DNA of 64,000 nt, from positions 24,144,578 through 24,208,577 of the forward strand of contig OZ025206.1 of NCBI GenBank assembly GCA_964019055.1, written 5' to 3'. The notes beneath the pieces were generated by a model, which did no database searches, was not told the DNA's origin, and saw only the letters and a list, made by a program, of their open reading frames with translations. Below, piece after piece: positions 11,694 through 22,168 of this stretch. Origin of the DNA: Anthopleura xanthogrammica. Its lineage: Eukaryota; Cnidaria; Anthozoa; Actiniaria; Actiniidae. The number at the start of each line of letters is the position of its first letter. The first letter of the stretch is position 1. The position numbers and the translations under genes are program-made.

Positions 11694-13878
11694 GTCGTTG
11701 TCGTCGTCGTCATTTCATTGGTAGATAAGTTCCATACCTGTAACAGCATGTACAGTATGCCGACAATACCATGTGCTGCACCAACATAGTGTTTCTCATG
11801 CCACATGTACATCATTGGTGATGTGTGACGTTCTTGTTTGGCTAACCTTTGACCTGAGGCTATGATAGCAGAGCACACCTATATAACAACACATCTCTTA
11901 TGTCCACACTAAATTATATGGTAAGATTAATAATAATTAACCAATCATTTCCATTAAACACAAAAGTCATGCTCTGACTTTGACAAGGCCAGAGGTTGTT
12001 TCAGGGTTCAATCTGAGGTAGCTATGCCCTGACTTAGAACAGCCCAGAGGTTAATTGCTTCAGGTTTTGATCTTTGAAAGCCATGCCCTGACTTTTATCT
12101 GCTCAGAGGTTGTTTCAGGGTCGATCTGTGAGTTAGCTGTGCCCTGACTTAGATCAGCCCAAAGGTTGTGTTTTTTTGGTTCGATCTGTGAGTTAGCAAT
12201 GCTGTATCTTCTCCCCAAAGGGTGTTGGATAAAATTTGAAGGTATTAGTCTATTCAATTCAGTTAATACCTCATTCATTGTAGTTGCCTTTATCTTGTCC
12301 TGTCCTAGCTCATGCTGTACATACAACAGGGAATACAAGTATCCAGATCTACCATACAGCACTTCATCTGGTAAAGAATGGTCTTTGCAAACTCTGTCGC
12401 ACATGCTCTCCAACCTGGTCAAACATTTTTTACTTTTTTCTGGTTTATTTAAATTGGAGTAAAGGACTGCCAACTGGGCAAGAATACCTATTGGAAGACA
12501 CATACTGCATGTCACATACTGTACTGTCAAATCAGAATGCCCCTGTGAACTGCTATACATGCCCTGGGGCAGATCCAGGATTTTGGCAAGGTGGAGGAGG
12601 GGGGAGGGGGTTGATCTGCCAATATTTGGGGAGTTAAAAAATTGTTTTATATTGGACTAATTAGGGGGTTCATAGGGTCATTTTGGGGTTTTTATTGTGG
12701 TTTAGGGGGTTTGGATGAACCCCTCCCCCTCCAGATCCTGAGGTTCAAATCCCAGTCACCCCATGTGAGCTGAGTTGGTTGGTTCTCTTTCTGACTCCGA
12801 GGATTTTCCCGGCTCTCTGGTTTTTCATCCCTTCTCTCAAACTAATCCTAACTGGTTAGGGCTGTGATCTGGGGTCATACAGGTACATGGACTGTATAGG
12901 AGCTGCCATGATGCCTTTGCATGCTTTCAGTTCAACCCCATTAAGCTGCACCACGCTGTACTTTGTGGTGTCATTAATGATAACAAGATAACAAGATTAT
13001 CGGAGTAGATATTAAAAGGAAATGTCAATATTGCACAAATATTTTGTAAATCCTTACCAGCATCACCACAGAGAAATGTGCACCTTCGTCCCCTTAAATT
13101 ATGATCACCAATCTCCAATATTTCTAAAGCTTTATTCAAGTATTCTTCCTTCTTTATGGGTTCATCTTTGAAGAGTGTCCTTGCTAGGTGCATGAAAAGG
13201 AAAGCAACACCTGAAACAACAACAATACAAGTGAAAACGGACAAAACACACTATTTGTCTTCAGTAAAATCTCATCAAAGGAGAAAAATTTTGCTAAATA
13301 TTGCAAAATTTTATGCCAAGCATGTGCATGCATGTTTGTGTGAGGGAGGGGAGGGAAGGGAACCTTTGCAAACTTTGAACAAAATGTTCCCCAGGAGTTC
13401 ATCATACATGTAGCCTCCAAGTCTCTGGTTAAAAACTTCAAACTCAACTTAATTGGCTCAGTGATGACTCAAAATTTTCACCTCTTTTCTTGTCTCCTTC
13501 TTCATTTTACTTAGGTATATGAAAAACGATAGGTGGATAGCAAAAAATGGCTAAATATTAGACAGCTATGACAAAGGCTAAAATACCTCCAGTTCCAGTA
13601 TAAACTGAGTAGTCATGGTCGTTACGCTCATCTTCAAATCCTTCTTCAAACCTTGATAAAAGTTTCAGGGTTCCTTGTTTAAGTCTGGTGTAAAACGGCT
13701 CGTCCAGCTGAACAATAGAACAATCAAATAAGAACAATCTAAGACACTCTGTAGACAGCAGCAGTTTCATTCATTCATAAACAAACAAACAAACCTGTCC
13801 ACTTGCTGCAACTAGTTTTGAAGTGCCATCATAGTCTGAAAAGCGGTTCTCAAACTCTCTGATATCTCGAGAAGCCAT
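8247..13878 (-). CDS. LANCL1: LanC-like protein (LANCL1/2 type), complete, nine exons
   Basis: Exons in coding order: 13795-13878, 13587-13707, 13058-13210, 12270-12487, 11738-11878, 10664-10846, 10152-10328, 9131-9203, 8247-8329. Phases join exactly and give 410 residues, close to the roughly 400 of animal LANCL proteins. Start [13 protein letters not shown]; end FPAFEFKE. The seven-repeat LanC barrel is visible as [61 protein letters not shown] and [14 protein letters not shown]. The zinc ligands are present: Cys285 (WCHG) and Cys331-His332 (ICHG). Animal LanC-like proteins bind glutathione and are reported to add it to dehydroamino acids in damaged phosphoproteins. The last two exons are only 73 and 83 bases and are easily missed. 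LANCL1 versus LANCL2 cannot be decided by eye. Confidence 0.93.
8446..8581. mobile_element. MITE, GACCCCTTGCA family (copy 3)
   Basis: Begins TAGGCCTCTTGCACGTGACG and ends GTGCTGCAAGAGGTCTA. It lies in the last LANCL intron. Confidence 0.75.
9730..9986. mobile_element. MITE with about 90-base inverted ends, carrying half of another MITE
   Basis: Ends TAGACCATTTCAAGGTTGTC and its complement; both arms contain TTTAGAATTTGACTAAAGC or its reverse. In the centre (9832-9880) lies one end of the TTTTCGAGATGC family. A related copy is at 57700-57866. Confidence 0.75.
11080..11712. repeat. (TCA)n-type trinucleotide tract beside LANCL exon 5
   Basis: Over 600 bases of TCA/TCG/CAC triplets, purest at 11505-11700. 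It ends 26 bases from the donor side of LANCL exon 5 (11738). Confidence 0.95.
11965..12235 (+). repeat. Tandem SINE-tail repeats downstream of LANCL exon 4
   Basis: About four copies of the 57-base SINE tail unit (GCCCTGACTTAGATCAGCCC, GTTGTTTCAGGGTTCGATC) within the LANCL intron between exons 4 and 5. Confidence 0.75.
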
Positions 13879-14760
13879 TCTTAGATTTAGAACTCCATGG
13901 AAAAGGAATTAATGTCCTAAATTACGTTAAAAACGTCGTCTTTCTAACTGCAAACTGCAGCTTTGAGTTGAGCACATTACAAACCTGCCAGGCGTTCCTG
14001 GTAAGCAGGGCGCACAATCCACAGCAAGCCCAATATTGTATTTTCCCATTACAGACCACTTGTCATTCCCTATAGTATGATTTCTTTGTTTTACGGTTAC
14101 GCATGAGAAGACAAATGCATATGGATACAGCTGAAACAAATAATCTTATCCTCAAGAAAGGGTCCTGAGGGGGAGGGTCCTAATCCCATTTCCCAGCCCA
14201 AAATTTTGCAAAATTCCAGCCTCAGTCTTATAAACCCTCAGTCTGAGTTATAGAGTTAGAGTTAGAGATTTTGCAAAAACCCAATCCCAGTAGTGGCTAA
14301 ACCCCAGTCCCAGTGCATGAAATTCCATTTTCCTAGCCCAAAAAAAAGGCGAATCCCACCTCCCATTTAACCCCTTCAGGACTCTCCCAAGCGGAATGAC
14401 CCGTGGTCTGAAATGAAAAAACATTGATGAAAAGGTCTAGATTTTGTCCTTGTTTCTTTCTTCCCTTTTCACTTTATTTCTTTTTCTTTTCTTCTTAATT
14501 CCTCTCTTTCATTCTCCATTTTTTTTTTTTTCCCCATAAAAGAACTTTTATAGATCTGCCTTCTCCACGAACGAGAGAAGAGGAAAGGAGGTGAAAGGAC
14601 GGATGGGTTGCCTGTGCTTTTTAAAAATATTTAAAAAAACCCACAATCCCCAGGGGTTCTAATGTAAACAGAAGGTCTGGTTAGGGAAGGCAAGAGATTC
14701 TATCAATATTCTATCAGTATATTACATCCATTCTAAAATCGTTCCTTGCATTCAGTCAAA
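13879..14760. other. Intergenic region between LANCL and INPP1 (head-to-head), filled by a MITE
   Basis: The two genes diverge from this 882-base gap, which must hold both promoters. From about 14035 to 14435 it contains a MITE of the family whose ends carry CAGACCACGTGTCATTC. That copy is split by a pyrimidine-rich insert (about 14160-14392) bounded by GGGTCCTGAG and its inverted partner. No TATA box was recognised. Confidence 0.55.
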
Positions 14761-17700
14761 ATGGCAGACCTCATTCGAGTCTTAGTCAGAGCAAGCGAGA
14801 AATCCGCCGAAATAGCAAGAACATGGATAAAACAAGACGAACTATTTAGTTTACTCGTCGAAGAAAAAATCGGTGAAGCCAAGAACGATCGATTCGTACA
14901 AGATTTCAAGACTTTAACTGACGTTCTTGTTCAAGAGACTATCAAACACGAAGTTTTGAGTCAGGTAGGATAATTATCTAGACTAGCTACAAAACAAGAG
15001 AACTTGGGAGATCGTTCGAGAGAGGAAGATAAAAAGTCCAAAAATTTGAACTACATTCGCTGCGGTAATCGCTCAGCTACCGGCGAGGATATTAATTAAC
15101 CCGCGATGTTTATCTAACAAGTAAATTACACCGTGAAATGCAAAACGAGAATATGTTCATAGCGGTTAGTGGAGTTCTGAATGAATGAGGTCTTTATTAT
15201 AATGTTGGGATGTTTTTACAAATGTAAGATGCATACAGCTCGAAAGTTTAACTCGTTCAGCTTCCAGCCACCGTGCGAACGGAAGTGATTGCTTGGAAAA
15301 CCAAATTCCATGCATACTACTGTTTGCTACGGAGCCCTGGAAGGGCCATGCAACATATTTTTTAATAATCAAAAATCCCGACTTTTTTTGAAATCCCGAC
15401 TTTTTTTTTTTTTTGAAATCCCGACTTTTTTTTTTTTTTTTGCTGAAATCCCGACTTTTTTTTTTTTTTGCTGAAATCCCGACTTTTTTTTTTTTTGCTG
15501 AAATCCCGACTTTTTTTTTTTTTTGGAATCCCGACTTTTTTTTTTGAAATCCCGACTTTTTTTGAAATCCCGACTTTTTTTTTCTTTTTTGAAATCCCGA
15601 CTTTTTTTTTAGCCTGCGTAGCACGGCGCTTTGGGGGAGGGAAGGTGAGGCGAATTGTTTTGTAGAATTTCCGGCTTTGAAATACTTTATATTTTCATTA
15701 TCGTTAGAAAATAAGATAACTCTGTTTAGATGAGTTATAAGCGATTCTCAGTTGATCATGAGCGTTGTTTCTTCGATTCTGACTAAGCTACAAGGGCTTT
15801 TTTAGTTATAGTTTATGAACCGGTGTTGTTTAGCGAGCGAGTTTGACGCTCGCAGCACGCAAAACACCGAAAAAAGGACTATATAACTAGTCAAAACCCC
15901 AAGAAATATCTTGTAAATACTAGAATTTAATGTCTGTGTATCACATTTAAAGATAATAGACTAATAACTGATGAAAAAAAGCGAAATAACTAAAGATGTA
16001 ATGTATGGAAATATCGGAATGTAAACAAATATGTCTCAAATTATATATAAGTCAAAAACTTCTTTTCCTCCCTTCTCCCTCCTCCCCAGTCAGTCTCCCC
16101 TTCCTCCTCCCCTTCCCCAAGCGCCGTGCTACGCAGGCTAAAAAAAAGTCGGGATTTCAAAAAAAAAAAAAGTCGGGATTTCAAAAAAAAAGTCGGGATT
16201 TCAAAAAAAAAAAAAAGTCGGGATTTCAAAAAAAAAAGTCGGGATTTCAAAAAAAAAAAAAAGTCGGGATTTCAAAAAAAAAAAAAGTCGGGATTTCAAA
16301 AAAAAAAGTCGGGATTTCAAAAAAAAAAGTCGGGATTTCAAAAAAAAAGTCGGGATTTCAAAAAAAAAGTCGGGATTTTTGATTGTTAAAAAATATGTTG
16401 TATGGCCCTTAATAGAAAAATGATTGAATTTTGTTTAGGGTATTTAAGAAAAAACTCAAAAATACACTTTCATTAACCTATGAATTTATTGACAAAAATA
16501 TAAAATGATGATGATGATGTTGATGATGCAAACGATGATGTTGATGATGATGATGATGTTGATGATGATGATGATGATGTTGATGATAATGATGTTGATG
16601 TTGATGATGACAATGATGATGTTGTTGATGATAATGATGTTGATGATGATGATTATGATGATGATGATGTTGATGATGATGATGATGTTGATGATGACAA
16701 TGAATATTTAGTTTTCAGATTTACAAGGATATATTTATGGCGAAGAGTCCAACATATTTACGAACAGTGAAGGATCCAGCATCACTGTGGAAATAAAGGA
16801 AAATCCTGTGGCAACAGCCAACCATCTCAGAAAGGTCATGAATGACAATGATTCTGCTGCAACATTATTAGCAAACATTGTCCACAATGATGTTACTATG
16901 GCAACAGAGCAAGATGATGAGAAACTCAAGAATCTAGATTTCAAGCTTGATATCAAAGATGTTGGCATCTGGATAGACCCAATAGGTAACATTTTTAATA
17001 TGCTGAAAAGGGCTACTTTAATCTACAGTAATTATAAAGCATTACAAGGGTTGGGAGACCTCTAAAATTCGTAATAATCCACCTTTTCAGCGATAGGCTC
17101 TCACATGGTGAATAGTGTTACGGTCACCAAAAAGTTCAGACGTTGTTGAATTGCCATACGGTCCTACTAACTTTTGTATATTTTATTGACTTTAATTGTT
17201 TATTCTGTCCTTAAAATTTTAGTGAAACTATTTCTGAACAAGTTTTGCTAAAAATTTTGAGAATAGAATGAACAATTCAAGTCAATAAAATGTACAAAAG
17301 TTAGTACAATCATATGAATGGCCATTCAACAACAATATCTGAACTTTTTGGTGGATTTACAGTATTTTTGTATTTTTGTATTTTCCTAATCCATCACAAC
17401 ACAAACCCACTCCACTCAACATAGTCCCACTCTACCACACTAAATTTTGTTTCATGAACCTCACTCGATCCACTCCATTGCTCTTTACTTCCATTTGCAC
17501 TATACTCCACTCTAATTCATTCTGCTTTCCAAACGACACTACTTCATTAATCTACTGCTTCACCTTTTATTATATCTATTCCTATTCTATCCTTTCCCTT
17601 CCCATCCTATTTTATTCCATATTCCATTCCATGCTTTCCTTTCCCTTCAATTCTATGTTATTCTATTCCATTTAGACTAATTCTATTCTATTCTATTCTA

Positions 17701-18614
17701 TTTCATTACATTATTACATCTTTTTCATTATCCATTCCATTTCATTCCATTGTATCCTATTTCATTTCCATTTTATCCTATTCCATTTCATTCCATCTTA
17801 ATCTATTCTATTCCATTTCATTACATCATGCTGTGTTGTTGCTTCATGATCAGCTTTTGAGATAAAAATATTTTTCCTATTTTTTTTAGATGGTACTGCT
17901 GAATATATAAGCAGATCTCAAGGAAAGACTGAAAAAGGTATTATTTCCAAAGGCCTTCCCTGTGCTACTGTTTTGATTGGTGTTTTTAATAAGAACACAG
18001 GACAGGCTTTGGGTGGTGTTATCAATCAACCTTTTTCAAGATACGATGATCAGAACAAGACCTGGACAGGACAAATAATTTGGGGTATTCATGAAAACTC
18101 CTCTCTGTCAGTTAACAACTTGAAAATCACTAAATCCATCAACAACAACGATGAAGATTGCTCTTTGAATTCATCGCAAGACAGTCCTTTTTCTGTAGTC
18201 ATAAGCAGCAGTGAAGACAATGAACTCAAAGAAAAGCTACAATCAACTGGGATCATGATGCATGAGATTGCAGCTGTGGGCGTCAAGCTTCTTAAAGTCA
18301 TTGATGAAACTGTTAATGTGTATTTACTTAGCAAGGGATCTTCTTTTAAATGGGACACATGTGCCGCACACGGCATTCTCAGCAGTATGGATGGAGGGGT
18401 GGTATCTTACCAGACAGCAGTACAAATTGCCATGGATTGTGGATTCACTGATAGCAATCTTCTGAAAGAAAAATTGAAAGATTCCCAACTTGTCTACCAC
18501 AAGCCTGATGATGAACTCTCAGAACCAGGAAAAATGTGGAGTAACACTGGAGGACTTATAGCTTTTAGAAACTTTAAAGACTTAATTATTATTCTTAAAG
18601 CCTTGATAAGGTAA
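14761..18614 (+). CDS. INPP1: Inositol polyphosphate 1-phosphatase, complete, three exons
   Basis: Exons 14761-14964, 16712-16985 and 17890-18614 give 400 residues, the usual length for INPP1. Start MADLIRVLVRASEKSAEIAR. The family landmarks are GEESNIFTN, the lithium-sensitive phosphatase metal motif WIDPIDGT (split by intron 2 inside the second Asp codon), LIGVFNKNTG, GVINQPF and the second metal-site motif WDTCAAHGIL. The enzyme removes the 1-phosphate from inositol 1,4-bisphosphate and 1,3,4-trisphosphate in the cytosol, using magnesium. The ATG at 14761 is chosen because the following residues match the family N-terminus. The exon 2 acceptor sits only a few bases after a GATGAT microsatellite and has almost no pyrimidine tract; phase and family spacing favour TTTAG at 16711 over TTCAG at 16718. 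Confidence 0.93.
15341..16410. repeat. Large inverted repeat with opposed GAAATCCCGAC/poly-T arrays in INPP1 intron 1
   Basis: Left arm 15341-15650: AAGGGCCATGCAACATATTT, then about 12 copies of AAATCCCGAC each followed by 7-15 T, then AGCCTGCGTAGCACGGCGCT. Right arm about 16108-16410 is the reverse complement in the reverse order. The 450-base centre is single-copy AT-rich DNA. Unit length varies by the T run. The AGCCTGCGTAGC word recurs in reverse at 57079-57091. Confidence 0.9.
16506..16706. repeat. (GATGAT)n tract abutting the INPP1 exon 2 acceptor
   Basis: About 200 bases of GATGAT and GATGTT triplets ending within about ten bases of the splice acceptor at 16710-16711. Confidence 0.95.
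17124..17352. mobile_element. Foldback MITE in INPP1 intron 2
   Basis: CACCAAAAAGTTCAGA and its complement TCTGAACTTTTTGGTG at the two ends; inner arms AACTTTTGTATATTTTATTG and AATAAAATGTACAAAAGTT also pair. Confidence 0.7.
17376..17835. repeat. Degenerate ATTCC/TTCTA pentamer satellite in INPP1 intron 2
   Basis: Runs of CTATTCCATT-like pentamers from about 17560 to 17825, preceded by CACTC-rich sequence; it drifts in unit and purity. Confidence 0.75.
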
Positions 18615-19983
18615 AAATGAGGAGTAATAAGAAGAAGTTTTAAGATTTTAGTATTTAAACCATGAGAAATACTTGGGAAGTTCGGGTAAGCCGGATTGGG
18701 GAAATATAATCATGCCTTAATTATAACAAGGAGTAAGATATATAAAGCATGGTGTTTTTTTTTTAATGGCTCTTTTGGGGGTGGGGGATTTTGCCTTGAT
18801 GAGGTAAAATTAAGAAGTAATGAAAATCGTTTTTTTTTTTAACTTTTAAAAGTTTTAATATCTAAGCCATGACAATCTTGTGGGGGTGTGTGTTGGGCGG
18901 GGGAGGGAGGAAGGGGGCAATTATTGCCAAGTGGCAATCGGAAATTTGTTAAATTTATAGTTGATAACATGGTTATCACCACATGGTGCTGGCACCTACA
19001 AACTATTGTGACGTCAATAAAGATCATAGTATAGTTTTAATAGAATCAATAATATATTATGTCAATATCTTTTTGAGTTATTATGATAATTAGTGTAGAT
19101 TAAATAAACTAACTTATTTGAGTTAATATCTTAATAAATCAAAGTGTTTTCAAATATTTTACCATCATCTGTGAATGCTGCACCGGTACAATCCCAATCA
19201 CACACACAGAATCCAACAATTTGCTGTTGCAACAAAAAGGGTTTTGGAAAACTTAAACTTTTGAAAGGCACGTACCTATGTCTACGCAACTTGTTCCGCA
19301 ACAAAAAATCGATGTTGCAAGTTGCAAACGTTTGCAAAATTTTGTTGCAAAAAGTAGAAGCACTTTCTACTTTTTGCAACAAGCAGCCACAACTTGCAAC
19401 ATCGATATTTTTGTTGCGTGACAAGTTGTGTGCGCGGGGCGGTAATAGTCAACATCGTTCTGCAACAGCAATGAAACAATGTTGCGCGACAAGTTGTACG
19501 CATTTTGTTGCTCGTATTACCGTACTTTTACGGGCCTTTTAGCTTAGGTACATAGTGAGTGCATGATCATGAGATCTAGGAAATACGTTGGTACGAAGGC
19601 GCTGGTTTTCTACTCGTACCTCGGGTTACTCAGATGGAAAAGGGGAGTACTGATATAAGCAGGTGTGCACCATCTCCTTCCGAGGAAATGAATAAAGTTA
19701 CTTTACTTAAGCCAAGATATGCAAATGAATGACTTTTATTTGATCAATTCCCGTGACACCCTTGTTAATACCTTAATGCCTCATTAAACACGTACGTACC
19801 TCATATTTTTCATATTTGAATACACTTGTACATGCATGCGTGCATATATAGAAACCTACATGAATAATGCACTTATGTATGATGGAGTTGATGTATATAT
19901 AGTGCAAATTACTCCAATGCAGAATAGTTGAAATAACTGGTTCGTTCATATACTTGCTGTTAGTACGTTGATCAAACTCAGCA
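18615..19983. other. Intergenic region INPP1 to SPRY-ART, with a GTTGCA-rich foldback
   Basis: The 3' flank of INPP1 (AATAAA near 19016) is followed at about 19287-19430 by a palindrome built on TTGTTGCAAAAAGTAGAAG and AACTTGCAACATCGAT. A related but diverged sequence occurs at about 50277-50400 in an ATG9 intron. The promoter of the SPRY-ART gene lies at the right end. Confidence 0.55.
19894..19902 (+). promoter_or_regulatory. Possible TATA box for the SPRY-ART gene
   Basis: TATATATAG lies about 82 bases before the ATG at 19984, a plausible distance for a short 5' UTR gene. In AT-rich DNA this could be chance. Confidence 0.35.
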
Positions 19984-21336
19984 ATGGCGCTTGATTATAA
20001 CAACATAGCTACAGTTGTGGGAGCAGAGTATTTCCAAGAAGCAGTTATAATCTTAGCAGGTCCTCCTATCGAGATATTCGCCCAAAGAGGAGCACCAACA
20101 GTTGTACTCAAACCACTACGACAAGCGAATGGAAAGTTCTACTATGAATGCAAAACAGCGACTGCAGGATACATGCAGCTTGGCTGGGCTGATGAAGATT
20201 TCCAAGCCATCGCAGATCAAGGGAAAGGTTGTGGTGATGATGCACATTCGTGGGCATACGATGGGAAAAGGTGCTTAAAATGGCACGAAAATAAGAAAGA
20301 AAAGTACGGCGAGGCATGGAGTGCTGGAGACATCATTGGAATCGCGATAGACATAGACCAACGTCAAATAACGTTCTCGCTCAATGGCAAGGACTTGGGA
20401 GAAGCTTTTAAAAATATTTCTATTAGTGGAGCTGTTTATCCTTGCATGTCACTCGCTCGAGGTGAGAGAGTTCAAATATTCCTAGGAAACGAATCTGACC
20501 CATTTCATCATCAGCCTCCTGCTGGCTTCCTGCCTCTGACCATCACCTTTCCTCCAGAGGTAATCAAAGAAGATCCTTACAACAAGTTCTCCAGTAGAGC
20601 AAATGTGATCAACATGGGACTTGCAGAGCACAGTTTTAGTGTATCATTCCCGGGTGAGATGATGGTAACGATGATGAGACGTGGCCTTGACTACGAAGCA
20701 AAGAAGAACGCACTGATTCACGGGGGCTACAAAGACACCTTGAAAAAATGGCAGCAAATCAAAGACACTCTGGGTAACATCGATAACATTGGCTTAACTA
20801 AAGACGATATATATGCAATTATATGTTACACTCTTCAAAAGCCTCTAGTTTACCAGTACTTTAACGGAGACGCCAGAAAGGGCTATGGCGGCGATGGAAT
20901 GGATTTCCCTATTTTAACTTACCTACTCCGAGAAGCTTGCAGAAAAATTCTGGCCACGACGCCGAAAGAGGAGCGCACGAAGATTGTTTACAGAGGAGTT
21001 TCTGTTCCTTTTGCTGCTGAAGTTGGCCAGAAAGTGCGATTTGGTTCATACACTTCTACAACCACACTTAGGAAAGTTGCAGACGAGTTTCAGAAGACAA
21101 CTGGAACACAGTTCGTTATCGTGACCAAGATTGGAGCTCCTATCAAGATGTTATCGGTTTTTCCTGAAGAGGAAGAAGTACTGCTCCCTCCATACGAGAT
21201 ATACAGAATCCACAGAGTTGAAGAGTCACCAAGTATCATCCACTTGGCAAGCGTTTTTGAAGATGACTTTGTGGAGAGATATGTTGCTGATGGTAATGCT
21301 GTGTACGAGGCAAATAATATGGCAAACAAATGCTGA
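19984..21336 (+). CDS. SPRY domain plus ADP-ribosyltransferase fusion protein, intronless
   Basis: 450 codons without an intron. Residues about 45-180 form a SPRY domain: FYYECKT, MQLGWADEDF, GDDAHSWAYDGKR, WSAGDIIGIAIDID, ITFSLNGKDLG, YPCMSLARGE. Residues about 225-430 form an arginine-type (R-S-E) mono-ADP-ribosyltransferase fold: YRG with Arg337, FGSYTSTTT with Ser358 as the likely catalytic serine, and EEEEVLLPPYE, an E-x-E ending at Glu398. By family knowledge such enzymes move ADP-ribose from NAD to arginine, and SPRY domains bind protein partners, so the protein may modify a target chosen by its SPRY part; that role is inference. No signal peptide or membrane segment is evident, so a cytoplasmic site is likely, unlike the exported vertebrate ARTs. 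A poly(A) signal is at 21659. Confidence 0.85.
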   Translation: MALDYNNIATVVGAEYFQEAVIILAGPPIEIFAQRGAPTVVLKPLRQANGKFYYECKTATAGYMQLGWADEDFQAIADQGKGCGDDAHSWAYDGKRCLKWHENKKEKYGEAWSAGDIIGIAIDIDQRQITFSLNGKDLGEAFKNISISGAVYPCMSLARGERVQIFLGNESDPFHHQPPAGFLPLTITFPPEVIKEDPYNKFSSRANVINMGLAEHSFSVSFPGEMMVTMMRRGLDYEAKKNALIHGGYKDTLKKWQQIKDTLGNIDNIGLTKDDIYAIICYTLQKPLVYQYFNGDARKGYGGDGMDFPILTYLLREACRKILATTPKEERTKIVYRGVSVPFAAEVGQKVRFGSYTSTTTLRKVADEFQKTTGTQFVIVTKIGAPIKMLSVFPEEEEVLLPPYEIYRIHRVEESPSIIHLASVFEDDFVERYVADGNAVYEANNMANKC

Positions 21337-21658
21337 ATGAATATTATGGGGACATGGTAGATCATGGGGACTTTACACAGTGGGGACATCACACATGCAT
21401 GATGGGGACTTTACACTTTATTGATTATGCATGGGACATCACATATTATAGGGACAGAGACAGGAAGTAGGGATAAAAAGTTCCTCAGTTTCTCATCGTT
21501 TTGTCCCGTTGGCTTCGCTTATGTAACTTGAAAAAAAAAACAAGCAAAAAATTGTACTGCAATAATAACTGTAATGATGAAATAATGACTGTAATAACGC
21601 AGTTAAAGTCAATCGTAGATAATTTAATGATTAAAATTCAGGTATAATGCAATTACAC

Positions 21659-21664
21659 AATAAA
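21659..21664 (+). terminator. Poly(A) signal candidate for the SPRY-ART gene
   Basis: AATAAA about 320 bases after the stop codon at 21336. The 3' flank before it contains imperfect repeats of a GGGGACTTTACAC-like word near 21350-21420. Confidence 0.4.
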
Positions 21665-22168
21665 AAAGGTCTGTAACATCTTACTGTATATTTTGGTTTC
21701 CCTTCGAGTTCTTATTCTACAAATACCCTTTTTTGTGATTTTTAAATTAATTAGAATTACTCTTGTTAATAATGTTTTTCTCACGGCTCTATTTTTCCCC
21801 TGAGAATGAAATTCTTATTTGTCTGTCTGCATATGGGTAAAGCCTGACTTTCACTAGCGACCCAGGACAAAATGCAAGGACAAGGAAAAGGAAAAGTTTT
21901 GATCCTTGTGCTTGTGGTTGCCTGATTTCACAACAAGGTCTCATGTACTTGCGTCGTTAGTGAAAACCAAGCTAAAGCCCATCTTAAACGGCTAGGACAA
22001 AATCAGTTCCATTCAACATGGATGCTGCGCGAAAATGATCCATAAATGATTGCATGGTGAAGGTTGTAGTATTAAAAAAATGTATAAATAGGAACAAGTG
22101 TAGAAATATTTTGTCTTTTTGATCACAATTCATTTAGAGTTATCAGGCATTTTCATTGAACAATTGGC

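Noticed and set aside
11059..11724. Histidine-, serine- or methionine-rich frames
   Set aside because: They translate the TCA-type triplet tract in a LANCL intron.
16005..16389. Lysine/phenylalanine-rich frames near the INPP1 intron
   Set aside because: They translate the GTCGGGATTTC plus poly-A array of the large inverted repeat.
16719..16750. INPP1 exon 2 starting after TTCAG at 16718
   Set aside because: It would put GEESN out of frame with exon 1; TTTAG at 16711 keeps frame and family spacing.
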